The notes: generated from the letters alone by a model not told the origin. A stretch of 14,564 bases of DNA from an uncultured Clostridia bacterium (GCA_937901805.1 CALDJI010000258.1:1-14564), one strand, 5' to 3'; numbered from the stretch's first letter, positions 1-8,220 are shown. Made by a program: numbers and translations.

Positions 1-1641
1 ACCATCACTTTCCAGAACCTGTTCCGCCTGTATCAAAAACTCTCCGGCATGACCGGTACCGCGCTGACCGAAGAGGATGAATTCCGAGAGATCTACAAGC
101 TGGACGTTATCGAGATTCCGACCAACAAGCCGGTCATTCGTAAAGATCAGCCGGATATCATCTACAAAACGGAAAAAGCAAAATTCAACGCCGTTATCGA
201 ACAAATTGTAGAATGTCATGAAAAGGGGCAGCCGGTACTGGTTGGCACCGTTTCCATTGAGAAGTCCGAAATCCTCAGCCAGATGCTCAAGCGCCGCGGC
301 GTCAAACATGAAGTGCTCAACGCAAAATACCATGAAAAAGAGGCGGAAATTGTCGCGCAGGCCGGGCACTACGGCGCAGTTACCATCGCCACCAACATGG
401 CCGGGCGCGGTACGGATATCAAGCTCGGCGGCAACGAGGAATACATGGCAAAGGCCGACATGCGTAAACAGGGTTATTACGAAGAACTGATCAACGACGC
501 GACCGGCTATTTTGAAACAGATGACGAGGAAATCCTGGAAGCGCGCAAGACTTATCAGGAACTTCTGAAAAAACATAAGGCTGAAATCGAATCTGAGGCC
601 AACCGCGTACGCAAGGCGGGAGGACTGTACATCCTGGGTACCGAGCGCCATGAATCCAGGCGTATTGACAACCAGCTGCGCGGCCGTGCCGGCCGCCAGG
701 GCGATCCGGGCGAAAGCCGTTTCTTCCTCTCGCTGGAGGATGATCTGCTGCGCCTGTTCGGGGGCGAACGCATCAATATGATGATGGACACCCTGAAAGT
801 CGACGAGGATATGCCGATTGAGTCCAAGATGCTTTCCAGCACCATTGAAAGCGCCCAGAAAAAAGTAGAGGGCCGCAACTTTGGAATCCGTAAGAACGTG
901 CTGAAATTCGACGACGTCATGAACAAACAGCGTGAGATCATCTACAAGCAGCGTTCACAGGTGCTCGACGGCGAAGACCTCAAAGACGTGATTTCCAAGA
1001 TGATCAGTGAATTCATTGCAGAGACGGTGGACACCTATCTGACCGACACGGATATCCACGACAACTGGAATCTGGAAGGGCTGCATGACTACTTCCTGGG
1101 TTGGCTGATTTCCGATAATGAACTGCGTTATGAAGGCGAAGAACTCGCCAATGCAGACAAAGAGGACATCAAACGGAAGCTCCAGGATAAAGCGGCCAAA
1201 CTCTATGCTGAGCGGGAGGAAAAGTTCACCCCGAAAGTCATGCGGGAACTCGAACGTGTAATTCTGCTCAAAGTGGTTGATACCAAGTGGATGGATCACA
1301 TCGACAATATGGAAGAGCTCAAACGCGGCATTTATCTGCGTTCCTATGCGCAACATGATCCGGTGCAGGAATATGCCAAAGAGGGCTTTGACATGTTTGA
1401 GGAGCTGATCCACTCGATCAAAGAGGATACCTGCAAGCTGATGCTCACCATCCAGATCCGCACCAACGAAGAACCGCAGCGGGAACAGGTTGCCAAACCG
1501 ACAACTGCTTCCCATGGCGGAGATGATTCCGCTAAATCCATAAAAAAAGAACCGCGCCGGGTCAAAAAGGTCGGCCGAAACGACCCCTGCCCCTGCGGAA
1601 GCGGCAAAAAATATAAAAAATGCTGCGGCAGATTTGAATAA
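1..1641 (+). CDS. secA: Protein translocase subunit SecA, C-terminal part (5' end outside window)
   Basis: SecA is the ATPase motor that pushes preproteins through the SecYEG channel at the membrane. The reading frame is open from base 1, so the gene enters from the left edge; about 546 residues are visible, of roughly 900 usual for the family. The visible part begins with the TITFQN and GMTGTA region of the second nucleotide-binding fold. It continues with GTVSIEKSE, the helicase motifs [15 protein letters not shown] and [17 protein letters not shown], then the helical scaffold/wing domain, a charged linker, and the C-terminal zinc motif [13 protein letters not shown], which binds zinc and, in the family, SecB or ribosomes. 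Stop TAA is at 1639-1641 and a strong terminator follows within 20 bases. Nothing is broken in the visible part. Identification is secure; only the start is unseen. Confidence 0.98.
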   Translation, partial: TITFQNLFRLYQKLSGMTGTALTEEDEFREIYKLDVIEIPTNKPVIRKDQPDIIYKTEKAKFNAVIEQIVECHEKGQPVLVGTVSIEKSEILSQMLKRRGVKHEVLNAKYHEKEAEIVAQAGHYGAVTIATNMAGRGTDIKLGGNEEYMAKADMRKQGYYEELINDATGYFETDDEEILEARKTYQELLKKHKAEIESEANRVRKAGGLYILGTERHESRRIDNQLRGRAGRQGDPGESRFFLSLEDDLLRLFGGERINMMMDTLKVDEDMPIESKMLSSTIESAQKKVEGRNFGIRKNVLKFDDVMNKQREIIYKQRSQVLDGEDLKDVISKMISEFIAETVDTYLTDTDIHDNWNLEGLHDYFLGWLISDNELRYEGEELANADKEDIKRKLQDKAAKLYAEREEKFTPKVMRELERVILLKVVDTKWMDHIDNMEELKRGIYLRSYAQHDPVQEYAKEGFDMFEELIHSIKEDTCKLMLTIQIRTNEEPQREQVAKPTTASHGGDDSAKSIKKEPRRVKKVGRNDPCPCGSGKKYKKCCGRFE

Positions 1642-1655
1642 GCAAAGCCATCCCC

Positions 1656-1689
1656 AAATACCCGCCGGAGTTCCGGCGGGTATTTTTTT
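1656..1689 (+). terminator. Rho-independent terminator of secA
   Basis: A perfect 13-base-pair stem (arms 1656-1668 and 1673-1685, core CCCGCCGG/CCGGCGGG) with loop AGTT is followed by an uninterrupted T run to 1689. It lies 14 bases after the secA stop codon. Confidence 0.95.
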
Positions 1690-1707
1690 AAGAAAAGGAA
1701 TTATGCT

Positions 1708-2025
1708 ATGGATAAACAGTTATTAAAAAAATCCATTGAATGCCAGGCACTGGTCATCGGAGGGCAGGTTTACCGTCCGCAGGTGGACGTTGTGGATTAT
1801 GGAGGAACACTTTGCTATACCGCAAGGATTCCTCTGGAAAACGGGGAAACCTGTAAAGCCACTAGTTTTGAAGTAAAGCATTCCGCGGCCGAGTCCACTT
1901 CCCTGGAAGAAGTCCTTTCTCTGCTGCAGGACCGGTGTAAACTGGCCGCGGCCAGCGGCGTTTCTCCCCGCTCTTCCTGTCTGGATCAAAGGCTGACGAT
2001 ACAATACCAAGACTGCCTGAAATAG
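1708..2025 (+). CDS. Small hypothetical protein (105 aa)
   Basis: I do not recognise this family. The ATG at 1708 has a good ribosome site (AAAAGGAA at 1693-1700, 7 bases upstream), directly after the secA terminator. The protein has no signal peptide or membrane segment. It has a probable beta-rich N-terminal half (VIGGQVYRPQVDVVDYGGTL, then ARIPLENGETCKATSF) and a helical middle (SLEEVLSLLQDRCKLAAASG), so it may be a small soluble alpha/beta protein. Codon use looks like its neighbours, which argues for a native gene. A longer open frame runs antisense across the whole gene, but it has no ribosome site. Transcription probably starts from a promoter hidden in, or reading through, the secA terminator region; no clear promoter box is visible. 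Confidence 0.6.
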   Translation: MDKQLLKKSIECQALVIGGQVYRPQVDVVDYGGTLCYTARIPLENGETCKATSFEVKHSAAESTSLEEVLSLLQDRCKLAAASGVSPRSSCLDQRLTIQYQDCLK

Positions 2026-2688
2026 GCATATGTCATTGCCTGTCTGCCGTTTTCCGTCTATAATACTTGTATAAAATTCTCCGCGGACCATTGCATTGGA
2101 AAATAGAGTTTCCACGAACCAGAGAATCCAAAGGATGGTGGACCACTTTGGAGAGAAAAACTCAAATACTCTGCCATGCTGCATCCCGGGAATCCAGAAC
2201 AGGCAATTCTTCGGATTAGCTTTCACAGGATAAACTGGATGCAAGCAAGTTCCATCCTTTGGTCGACTCAGAAGGAACCCAACCTGACCATCCGTATTTG
2301 ATCCATCACAAAAATACAGGAACCGGAGAAGAGCCCTACTGTTCTTGTTCTGCTCAACATGCAAAATTCCCAATACCACTGGTATCATTTTGCACTGGGC
2401 GGCGACAATGAGGGAATCATCAGTGCAAATTCAATGGCCACCCTGGATATCCCATCGGGCTAATCGCCCATAAGCTGATGATACGGAGCGTTCGTATTAT
2501 GGAAAAGTATTTCCTTTTTGGTGAAACCCTTTGGGAAAATCAACATGGCTCCTAGCGGATCAGTTTCCTTCTAAACATTTTCTTTCGTAATCGTTTCGCC
2601 GGATACATATATTAAACATATAACGCCTTTCACATCAATTTGGCAACTGTAACCAATCTGTTATTTTGTCAGGAATGGAGGAAATCCC
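2026..2688. other. 663-base stretch without an intact gene
   Basis: No intact frame with a ribosome site is present between the small hypothetical gene and cysK. The left and middle part (about 2107-2463) keeps short coding-like traces, listed separately as a possible pseudogene. The last 200 bases are AT-richer and presumably hold the cysK promoter, but I could not identify boxes with confidence. The cysK ribosome site GGAGG is at 2677-2681. No tRNA, riboswitch or terminator was recognised. Confidence 0.5.
2107..2463 (+). pseudogene. Possible frameshifted remnant of an unknown gene
   Basis: Three protein-like stretches lie head to tail in alternating frames. Bases 2107-2298 contain ...GPLWREKLKYSAMLHPGNPE; bases 2220-2408 in another frame contain DASKFHPLVDSEGTQPDHPY; bases 2302-2460, back in the first frame, contain NSQYHWYHFALGGDNEGIIS and end in TAA at 2461-2463. 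Read in order with two compensating shifts, they could be one decayed protein of about 120 residues. There is an in-frame TAG at 2104 and a TGA at 2299, and no start with a ribosome site. I cannot assign a family. It may equally be chance open frame in moderately GC-rich DNA. Confidence 0.25.
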
Positions 2689-3615
2689 ATGAAAATTTAT
2701 CAGGGAATTGAAGAATTGATCGGGCACACGCCGCTTGTCCGCCTGCAAAACCTGGAAAGAAACAACGGCCTGTCCGCACAGCTGGTGATAAAACTGGAAG
2801 CATACAATCCTGCTGGGAGCGTCAAGGATCGCGCCGCACGCTCCATGCTGGAAGATGCAAGGCGTCAGGGTAAACTCAGCAAGAACACCGTCATCATCGA
2901 ACCCACCAGCGGAAATACCGGCATCGGTCTTGCTTCCTACGCCTCTGCGCTGGGGCTGCGTGTTATTCTCACCATGCCCCAAACTATGAGTGAAGAGCGC
3001 CGCAGGCTGCTGGCTGCCTATGGTGCTGAACTAGTGCTCACACCCGGCAGCGAGGGAATGGCCGGCGCTATAAAAAAAGCAGAAGAGCTGAGCAAAACCA
3101 TAAAACATGCACTTTTGGCGGGACAATTTGTTAATCCGGCCAATCCCCGGGCACACTATGAAACAACAGGGCCGGAAATCTGGGAGGATACGGACGGGCA
3201 TGTGGACATCTTCGTAGCCGGCGTAGGGACAGGCGGCACCATTACAGGAACTGGACGTTATTTAAAAGAGCAAAATCCAGCCATTCAGGTAGTCGCCGTG
3301 GAACCGGAGGGTTCTCCTGTTCTATCCGGAGGAAACGCCGGTCCTCATGGGCTGCAGGGAATCGGTGCAGGGTTTGTCCCCGAAGTACTGGATCCCTCAG
3401 TGTATGATACCCTGATGTGTGTTACGGATGAAAAAGCTTTCCAAACCTGCCGGATAATTGCAAAGCAGGAAGGCATCCTTGTCGGAATCAGCTCTGGCGC
3501 CGCCGTTTCCGCTGCAATCCAGCTGGCCGGACAGGAGGAAAACCGCAGAAAACGGATTGTTGTTCTTTGTCCGGATTCCGGCGAACGGTATCTTTCCACG
3601 GGAATTTTTGGATAA
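2689..3615 (+). CDS. cysK: Cysteine synthase A (O-acetylserine sulfhydrylase)
   Basis: This is a PLP enzyme that makes L-cysteine from O-acetylserine and sulfide in the cytoplasm. Its 308 residues match the usual CysK length. The PLP lysine is Lys46 in PAGSVKDRAA; the substrate loop TSGNTG is at 73-78; the phosphate-cradling GTGGT is at 180-184. The family signature GPHGLQGIGAGFVP follows, and the C-terminal PDSGERYLST supplies the serine near the pyridine nitrogen. The N-terminal IGHTPLVRL is also typical. ATG at 2689 is preceded by GGAGG at 2677-2681 with 7 bases of spacing. It stands alone: a gene-free stretch lies upstream and a separate strong promoter downstream. CysM or cystathionine beta-synthase-like relatives are possible in principle, but the motif set and length favour CysK. 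No regulatory leader was seen. Confidence 0.95.
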   Translation: MKIYQGIEELIGHTPLVRLQNLERNNGLSAQLVIKLEAYNPAGSVKDRAARSMLEDARRQGKLSKNTVIIEPTSGNTGIGLASYASALGLRVILTMPQTMSEERRRLLAAYGAELVLTPGSEGMAGAIKKAEELSKTIKHALLAGQFVNPANPRAHYETTGPEIWEDTDGHVDIFVAGVGTGGTITGTGRYLKEQNPAIQVVAVEPEGSPVLSGGNAGPHGLQGIGAGFVPEVLDPSVYDTLMCVTDEKAFQTCRIIAKQEGILVGISSGAAVSAAIQLAGQEENRRKRIVVLCPDSGERYLSTGIFG

Positions 3616-3672
3616 AGTATGAACATTTCATGTGATTTTACCTGAATTTAATCAAACTTTACGCTTCGATAT

Positions 3673-3705
3673 CAAGAAAATCACAAAAAATCACAGCTTT
3701 TCTTG
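3673..3705. repeat. Inverted repeat just upstream of a strong promoter
   Basis: Arms CAAGAAAA (3673-3680) and TTTTCTTG (3698-3705) are perfect complements around a 17-base spacer. The direct repeat AAAATCACA occurs twice in the left arm and spacer. The element ends 8 bases before the -35 box of the sugar-transferase promoter, a position suited to a regulator site. It lacks a clean T tract beyond the stem, so it is a poor terminator for cysK. Confidence 0.35.
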
Positions 3706-3713
3706 TGCAATGA

Positions 3714-3742
3714 TTGACATCCATTTTCGAAAAAGGTAATAT
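3714..3742 (+). promoter_or_regulatory. Sigma-A promoter for the phosphoglycosyl transferase gene
   Basis: TTGACA at 3714-3719 and TAATAT at 3737-3742 are separated by exactly 17 bases: a consensus -35 and a -10 with one mismatch. Transcription would begin near 3749, leaving a leader of about 65 bases before the GTG start at 3816. Confidence 0.85.
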
Positions 3743-3815
3743 TAAAGCATATCTGCACCATATTTGCTGATAGTATACTGCCGTTTAGGATTCGGATGCA
3801 GCAGGAGGAATTACT

Positions 3816-4538
3816 GTGGAAAATCGGACAATACTGACGGATGTTACTGTTCGCAGAACTTATCGAAGTAACGTTCGCGTTACCATAAAAGAGCAGGGAT
3901 ATACATTGACAAGAGCGCAAAAGGTATATAGTCATCTAAAACGTGTTCTGGATATTTTTCTTGCACTCATTGCAGTGATCATACTGTCTCCAGTGCTGAT
4001 TGCCTGTGCAATTGCGATCAAATGTGATTCCAAAGGACCGGCAATTTTTAAACAGAACCGTGTCGGCAAAGGCGGAAAATCGTTCCGTGTCTATAAATTC
4101 CGTACCATGAGTACGGATGCACCGGCAAACGTTGCAACTTCCGAAATGAAAAACGCGAACTGCTACATTACAAAGGTTGGAAATTTTCTGCGAAAAACCA
4201 GTCTGGATGAGCTGCCGCAGCTGTTCAATGTCCTAAAAGGCGACATGAGCCTGATTGGACCCCGTCCGCTGGTGGAAACGGAAACTGAAGTCCATGAAAA
4301 ACGGATGCAGTACGGAGTGTATGCCCTGCGCCCGGGCGTCACCGGCCTTGCCCAGGTCAGCGGACGTGATTTGGTAACTATTGATGAGAAAGTCCAGTAC
4401 GACCGTGAATATCTGGAAACTTTTTCCCCAATGACGGACATCAAAATTATTTTCCGCACAGTTGGGGTTGTCCTGTTTCATAAATACTATGCAGAGGGCT
4501 CGGATCTGCCTGAAAATAAAAATAGCTCTTCTAAATAA
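3816..4538 (+). CDS. Undecaprenyl-phosphate phosphoglycosyl transferase (bacterial sugar transferase, WbaP/PglC type)
   Basis: This enzyme moves a sugar-1-phosphate from a UDP-sugar to the undecaprenyl-phosphate carrier, the first membrane step of exopolysaccharide, capsule or glycan assembly. It is 240 residues long and is the minimal monotopic form: a 40-residue N-terminal extension, then the re-entrant membrane helix (about 44-68, with the SP kink at 58-59). The catalytic core has KFRTM (94-98), the Asp-Glu dyad D131-E132 in [19 protein letters not shown] (142-152) and [13 protein letters not shown]. The start is GTG with AGGAGGAA at 3803-3810, 5 bases upstream. A terminator follows directly, so it is largely its own transcription unit. 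The sugar cannot be told from sequence. The lack of the long polytopic N-terminus separates it from full-length WbaP/WcaJ. Confidence 0.93.
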   Translation: MENRTILTDVTVRRTYRSNVRVTIKEQGYTLTRAQKVYSHLKRVLDIFLALIAVIILSPVLIACAIAIKCDSKGPAIFKQNRVGKGGKSFRVYKFRTMSTDAPANVATSEMKNANCYITKVGNFLRKTSLDELPQLFNVLKGDMSLIGPRPLVETETEVHEKRMQYGVYALRPGVTGLAQVSGRDLVTIDEKVQYDREYLETFSPMTDIKIIFRTVGVVLFHKYYAEGSDLPENKNSSSK

Positions 4539-4552
4539 AAAGTATAAAAGTG

Positions 4553-4586
4553 AAACCCGGTATGGAATCCATACCGGGTTTTTGGC
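4553..4586 (+). terminator. Rho-independent terminator after the sugar transferase
   Basis: Arms 4553-4565 and 4569-4581 (AAACCCGGTATGG paired with CCATACCGGGTTT) form a strong stem with a 3-base apparent loop, which probably opens to a larger loop. A short T run ends at 4583. It lies 15 bases after the stop codon. Confidence 0.85.
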
Positions 4587-4733
4587 AATTTATAACTTAT
4601 AAGAGATTCAATTGTAATTTTTTTACAGATATCGCTTTACTTTCCATTCAGAGTATGCTATTTTGGACAAAACCCCTATTCTCCAACTATTTTTGTTTTC
4701 TGTACTACAGGATGCCGTAGAAAGAGGGAGTTT

Positions 4734-6185
4734 ATGCAGAAATCGATTTTTAAAAATACCTTGCTCAAAATGTTTTTGAGTCTTTTCAATATTGCCGTCC
4801 CTCTTGTCATCGGCCCCTACGTTGCCCGGCTATTTGACAGGGAACTATATGGGCGCTATAATGATGCGCTGACCATAATTTCCATCCTGATTCCGATCGC
4901 CGGATTCGGGATTTATAACTATGGTATCCGTACGATCAGCCGGATTCGGGAAGACAAAGAGAAAACTTCCCGGTTGTTTACCATATTATTTGGAATCGGC
5001 GTTTTGACAAACCTGATAGGGTTTGGGCTGTTCGTCCTGTACTTTACCCGGATGCGGGAAAATGCGGATTTTGCTATTTATGTCGCGCTCTCCATCCAAA
5101 TTCCAGCCAATATTTTTTTGACAGAATGGATGAACGAAGCCTACGAAAATTACAGCTTCATTATGACAAAAACCGTGATTGTGCGCGTCTTTTATGTAGC
5201 GTCTGTCTTTCTCTTTGTCAAAGAGCCGGATGACGTCGCCATCTATGCTCTGCTGCTCTCTCTTTCCAACCTTATCAACAATTTTATCAGCTTTCTCTAT
5301 CTTAAAACAAAGATCAAATTTTTCTTTTCCATCCGGTTATCTGAAATTTCCTCAATTGTCAAATCCCTGTTTTGCCTGGTGCTCATTTCCAATTCCGGGT
5401 TGTTATATACTCAATTGGATCGCCTATTTTTAAGCCGGTTCGGAGGACCTGTCATTAACGTCTCCTATTATGTGCTCTCTCAAACCCTGTTTGACACCCT
5501 GATGAGTATTATTACCCCGATTATTTTTGTCTCGATTGCGCGGCTGTCCAAATTTCTCAGCGAGAGCAATCAGGCGGAATATCTGCGCCTTCAGGAAAAA
5601 TCTTCGCGCACGTTCCTTCTGATTGCATTCCCAATGAGTATTGGAACCGCCATGATGGGGACTTTTATCATGCAGTTCTACGGCGGATACCAATATGCAG
5701 ATGCAGGGCCTGTCCTCTCTGCCTTTGCCCTGCGCGGCTTTATTCGCTGCATAGAAATCATTTTATCCAATCAGGTACTCTATCTGCATGGGCAGGAGCG
5801 CCTGATCATGCGCTTGATGTTTTTCGGCGGTATGATTAACCTGGTGCTCAATTACTGTCTGACAATCGAACAGGCCGTCACCCCGGAAAATCTGGTTGCC
5901 ACAACTGCTTTTGCCGAAGCAGTACTGGTCTTTTTCGAATACCGCACTGTAAAATCCTTGTATCCGCAATTTTCCCTGTTCTCTACCGGCTGCCGATATT
6001 ACCTGCTATTCTCCCTATGTTTTCTCCCAATCCGCCGGGGAGTGTCCCTATTGGGATTGCGGTTCGCCGCAGATGGTCTTTTGACTGTAGGATTATGCAT
6101 AGGTTTTTACTTCATCATGCTCTATGCTGTAAAAGACGGGATTGTCCGTGAATATGCGGATGCCGCCCGAAAAAAATTGGGGTGA
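4734..6185 (+). CDS. Wzx-type lipid-linked oligosaccharide flippase (polysaccharide biosynthesis protein)
   Basis: This is a member of the MOP/MATE-like flippase superfamily that turns undecaprenyl-linked repeat units across the membrane. The 483 residues are strongly hydrophobic, with roughly 12-14 membrane segments, as expected. Family features are the N-terminal NTLLKMFLSLFNIAVPLVIGPYVARLF, the YGRYNDA segment, and FGIYNYGIRTISRIREDKEK with the conserved YG..IS..R.D pattern. A cytoplasmic loop FLSESNQAEYLRLQEKS precedes the second half. The start ATG is preceded by AGAGGGAG at 4723-4730. It lies 195 bases after the phosphoglycosyl transferase, with a terminator between them, so it probably has its own weak promoter; I saw no clear boxes. 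No glycosyltransferase or polymerase is adjacent, so its substrate is unknown. The AT-rich islet begins 30 bases after its stop. Confidence 0.9.
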   Translation: MQKSIFKNTLLKMFLSLFNIAVPLVIGPYVARLFDRELYGRYNDALTIISILIPIAGFGIYNYGIRTISRIREDKEKTSRLFTILFGIGVLTNLIGFGLFVLYFTRMRENADFAIYVALSIQIPANIFLTEWMNEAYENYSFIMTKTVIVRVFYVASVFLFVKEPDDVAIYALLLSLSNLINNFISFLYLKTKIKFFFSIRLSEISSIVKSLFCLVLISNSGLLYTQLDRLFLSRFGGPVINVSYYVLSQTLFDTLMSIITPIIFVSIARLSKFLSESNQAEYLRLQEKSSRTFLLIAFPMSIGTAMMGTFIMQFYGGYQYADAGPVLSAFALRGFIRCIEIILSNQVLYLHGQERLIMRLMFFGGMINLVLNYCLTIEQAVTPENLVATTAFAEAVLVFFEYRTVKSLYPQFSLFSTGCRYYLLFSLCFLPIRRGVSLLGLRFAADGLLTVGLCIGFYFIMLYAVKDGIVREYADAARKKLG

Positions 6186-6214
6186 AGGACACCAGAAAAA
6201 GGAAAACCCAAAGG

Positions 6215-6234
6215 GACACTTCACATAAGGAAGT
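6215..6234 (+). repeat. Left copy of islet-bounding inverted repeat
   Basis: GACACT-TC-ACATAAGGAAGT. Compared with the reverse complement of 9768-9785 (GACACTACATACGGAAGT), it matches at 17 of 18 aligned positions with a 2-base gap. The inner part of it (ACACTTCAC, 6216-6224) also recurs as a direct copy at 9745-9753. Confidence 0.5.
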
Positions 6235-6402
6235 AATTTGACAACTTTATGTGTATTGCAAAAGCAGGAAGTCAAGTGATCACCTTGTTGAAGCTGATAC
6301 TTCGGCGTGTAACATAACGGATTATTAAAGGCGGTAAGGGGTGTAAGGCGAGGTGTAACGGAACAACTGGAAGCAAAGGATGTGGTGAGATGGGTGGGAC
6401 TT

Positions 6403-6462
6403 ATGAATAACATTCAAACCTGCGTTGATGAGATTGTATTAAGTGATATTGTGTATTCATAA
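6403..6462 (+). CDS. Possible very short peptide (19 aa)
   Basis: An ATG at 6403 opens a 19-codon frame (MNNIQTCVDEIVLSDIVYS) ending in TAA at 6460-6462, with GGTGGGA 5 bases upstream as a possible ribosome site and a terminator 20 bases downstream. It could be a leader peptide, a remnant of a larger gene or chance. No family was recognised. Confidence 0.2.
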   Translation: MNNIQTCVDEIVLSDIVYS

Positions 6463-6481
6463 TGAAATACCAGTCGAAAGG

Positions 6482-6516
6482 AAACTGCTGTCAATAGATG
6501 GCAGTTTTTCTTTTTT
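6482..6516 (+). terminator. Probable terminator in the left part of the islet
   Basis: AAACTGC (6482-6488) pairs with GCAGTTT (6501-6507), possibly extended by G-U pairs. The stem is followed by a T-rich tract broken by a single C (to 6516). It would isolate the islet genes from read-through from the flippase side. Confidence 0.6.
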
Positions 6517-6575
6517 GGCAGATATTCAAGAAGTCATTAAGTTGCGAGTATGGTAGAAGTGGTTTAGTAGAAAAA

Positions 6576-6603
6576 TTCAAAAATTTATAGTATGATATAT
6601 AAT
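6576..6603 (+). promoter_or_regulatory. Candidate promoter of the islet genes
   Basis: A perfect TATAAT (6598-6603) has a weak -35 box TTCAAA (6576-6581) 16 bases upstream. It lies about 60 bases before the first islet gene and just after a terminator, so it is well placed. AT-richness makes chance matches likelier here. Confidence 0.45.
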
Positions 6604-6664
6604 GAGAAATTTTATTATTTGTGAATTGTTTTGGAAACGAATCTTTTGAAAGTGAACTGATAAT

Positions 6665-7528
6665 ATGGGGTTTTTAGATAAATTATTCAATAAAACGAAA
6701 ACTAACAAAGAAGATTCCAAGAAATCATCTTCATCTATGTCTAATACGAATACAATCTATGTAAATGACTCATTTTCATATTTGGGTAATGGTAAATGTA
6801 GTAGAGCATTAGATGAATTAGCTAAGATAAACATTCAAGAAGCAGATGAAGCTTTTAAGAAATGTAAGAAAGAACTACTTGATGTATTTATGAAAGATAA
6901 TAATTTCATTAAATATAAAACAAATGCATATATAAGGCTTAATAATATCGGTTTAATCGAATATATTAATCTTCAAAAAGAAGCGCATGGATCAAGAACC
7001 TTTACCTTAAATGTTTGTGTATTACCAATTTATGTACCACATGATATATTTACCATTGGTTTTGGAGATCGTATTGGTATATTGATTAATGGGAAAGACT
7101 TTTGGTGGGATTATAAAGATTTAATCACTTCTGAAAAAAGTTTTAAAAACATTATTCAAGCTCTTGAATTAGTTATCTTTCCTTGGTTTGAACAATATAA
7201 TAGTGAAGATAAATATCAAAATGATTTATTTAATGAAGTTGGAACAATTGGTAATAGTCGCATAAAATGGATAACATATCTTTATATTAAAAATGATGAA
7301 AGAGAAAAAGCTAAAAATTACTTAAATCAATATTTAAACTTTGATAGTCTTAATCAAGAAAGAATTGTCAATGATTTAGTTCAATTACTTGATTCTTCAA
7401 AAACAAATGAAGAAATATTGAATGAAGCTATCTCTTATAATGTGGATAGATATAAGTTATCTAAAACTTTAAATAAAAATATTATGGTTCAATTTAATAG
7501 AAAAGTAACCATAATGAGTGAAGAATAA
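6665..7528 (+). CDS. DUF4304-like domain protein (287 aa)
   Basis: Residues about 66-180 read like a DUF4304 domain: a helix (KKCKKELLDVFMKDNNFIKY), then strands with an invariant-looking NLQKE, then FTLNVCVLPIYVP, and a closing WWDY and amphipathic helix (FKNIIQALELVIFPWFEQY). The N-terminus MGFLDKLFNK plus a Ser/Lys-rich linker is common in such proteins. The C-terminal 100 residues are helical (EREKAKNYLNQYLNFDS), possibly repeat-like. The DUF4304 role is unknown; from memory it recurs in clusters beside immunity proteins, which fits this neighbourhood. The ATG has only a weak ribosome site (GAAAGTGA, 6648-6655). Codon use is strongly AT-biased, unlike genes outside the islet. It is followed within 35 bases by the next gene, suggesting co-transcription. 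The domain call is by eye. Confidence 0.7.
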   Translation: MGFLDKLFNKTKTNKEDSKKSSSSMSNTNTIYVNDSFSYLGNGKCSRALDELAKINIQEADEAFKKCKKELLDVFMKDNNFIKYKTNAYIRLNNIGLIEYINLQKEAHGSRTFTLNVCVLPIYVPHDIFTIGFGDRIGILINGKDFWWDYKDLITSEKSFKNIIQALELVIFPWFEQYNSEDKYQNDLFNEVGTIGNSRIKWITYLYIKNDEREKAKNYLNQYLNFDSLNQERIVNDLVQLLDSSKTNEEILNEAISYNVDRYKLSKTLNKNIMVQFNRKVTIMSEE

Positions 7529-7561
7529 AAAGGTAAATTAGAAGTTATGGGGGTAAATAAT

Positions 7562-8119
7562 ATGATATTACACAATGATCTATGTAGTATAAATATCTCC
7601 ACAGATACAACATACACTGTTGAATCAACTGACAACAAACCATATGATTTGATTATAAATCCAAAAAATTTAAGACACAGTGATAATTATACAGCCTTTT
7701 CTGTACAAATAAATTTGTTCAACAAAACAATAAATATTGTATTGATTGGAGGATTGTATAGTTATGACAAAGACTGTGCTGTGCTTGAGAATGAAATTTT
7801 AACCATCTTACAAAATAATGCTATTATACAGTTGAATATAAACGATGGAACTATGATAAATTACAAAGAATTTGATTGTTTTGGATGTAATTACGGAATA
7901 TATAGAGTACAGTACGGTTATATCGTTTATGGAGAAATCGAAATAACTATGTTGGACTTTGAGTTCAATAAGAAATGGTCATTTTCGGGTAAAGATATAT
8001 TTGTATCTATCTCAGATAAAAAAGCATTTGAGTTGTGTGAAAATTCAATTAAACTATATGATTTCGAAGACAATTTTTATGAAATTGATTTTTTAGGAAA
8101 TCTGATAAGTGAAGTGTAA
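7562..8119 (+). CDS. Immunity-like protein of an uncharacterised family (185 aa)
   Basis: No signal peptide or membrane helix is present; the protein is probably beta-rich and soluble. The C-terminal half has a pattern I recall from a widespread family of unnamed Firmicutes/Bacteroidetes proteins: FGCNYGIYRVQYGYIVYGEI, then WSFSGKDIFVSISDKKAFEL, then IKLYDFEDNFYEIDFLGNLI, which looks like two short repeated strands-and-turn units. Such proteins often sit in clusters of immunity genes, so an antitoxin or immunity role is inferred, not shown. I chose ATG 7562 because GGGGG (7549-7553) lies at good distance. ATG 7547, in the same frame, would add MGVNN and has a poorer site. AT-biased codon use matches the other islet genes. 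Confidence 0.6.
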   Translation: MILHNDLCSINISTDTTYTVESTDNKPYDLIINPKNLRHSDNYTAFSVQINLFNKTINIVLIGGLYSYDKDCAVLENEILTILQNNAIIQLNINDGTMINYKEFDCFGCNYGIYRVQYGYIVYGEIEITMLDFEFNKKWSFSGKDIFVSISDKKAFELCENSIKLYDFEDNFYEIDFLGNLISEV

Positions 8120-8220
8120 CATATAGACAACTTCCAGTTTGTTAAATTAAAAGAGTTAAGAAAATTTTAATTTGTAGAGGTTATAAAAGTCATATGAACC
8201 CAAGTTTAGGAGTGAACTAA

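Larger units (their letters stand above)
6235..6664 (+). other. Non-coding left part of the islet, 430 bases
   Basis: Between the left inverted repeat and the first islet gene no substantial gene is visible. The first half (about 6254-6400) has near-normal GC, is purine-rich and carries GTGTAA three times (6307, 6341, 6353), suggesting structured or regulatory DNA or a decayed element end. CACATAA (6222-6228) and TTATGTG (6247-6253) form a small hairpin at the border. A 19-codon frame (6403-6462), a terminator and a promoter, listed separately, fill the rest. I looked for a group II intron domain V hairpin and did not find one. Confidence 0.4.

Noticed and set aside
955..1515. A 186-codon minus-strand frame inside secA
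   Set aside because: Shadow of secA; no ribosome site or recognisable domain.
1723..2388. A 221-codon open frame on the minus strand covering the small hypothetical gene and the gap after it
   Set aside because: No ribosome site, low-complexity shadow-like protein, and it fully overlaps the better supported plus-strand gene with a good ribosome site.
6093..6413. A 106-codon minus-strand frame across the flippase end and islet border
   Set aside because: No ribosome site, spans a composition boundary, and overlaps the flippase gene.
6254..6480. Group II intron 5' part
   Set aside because: The purine-rich block is suggestive, but no GTGYG start, no domain V hairpin and no reverse transcriptase gene were found.
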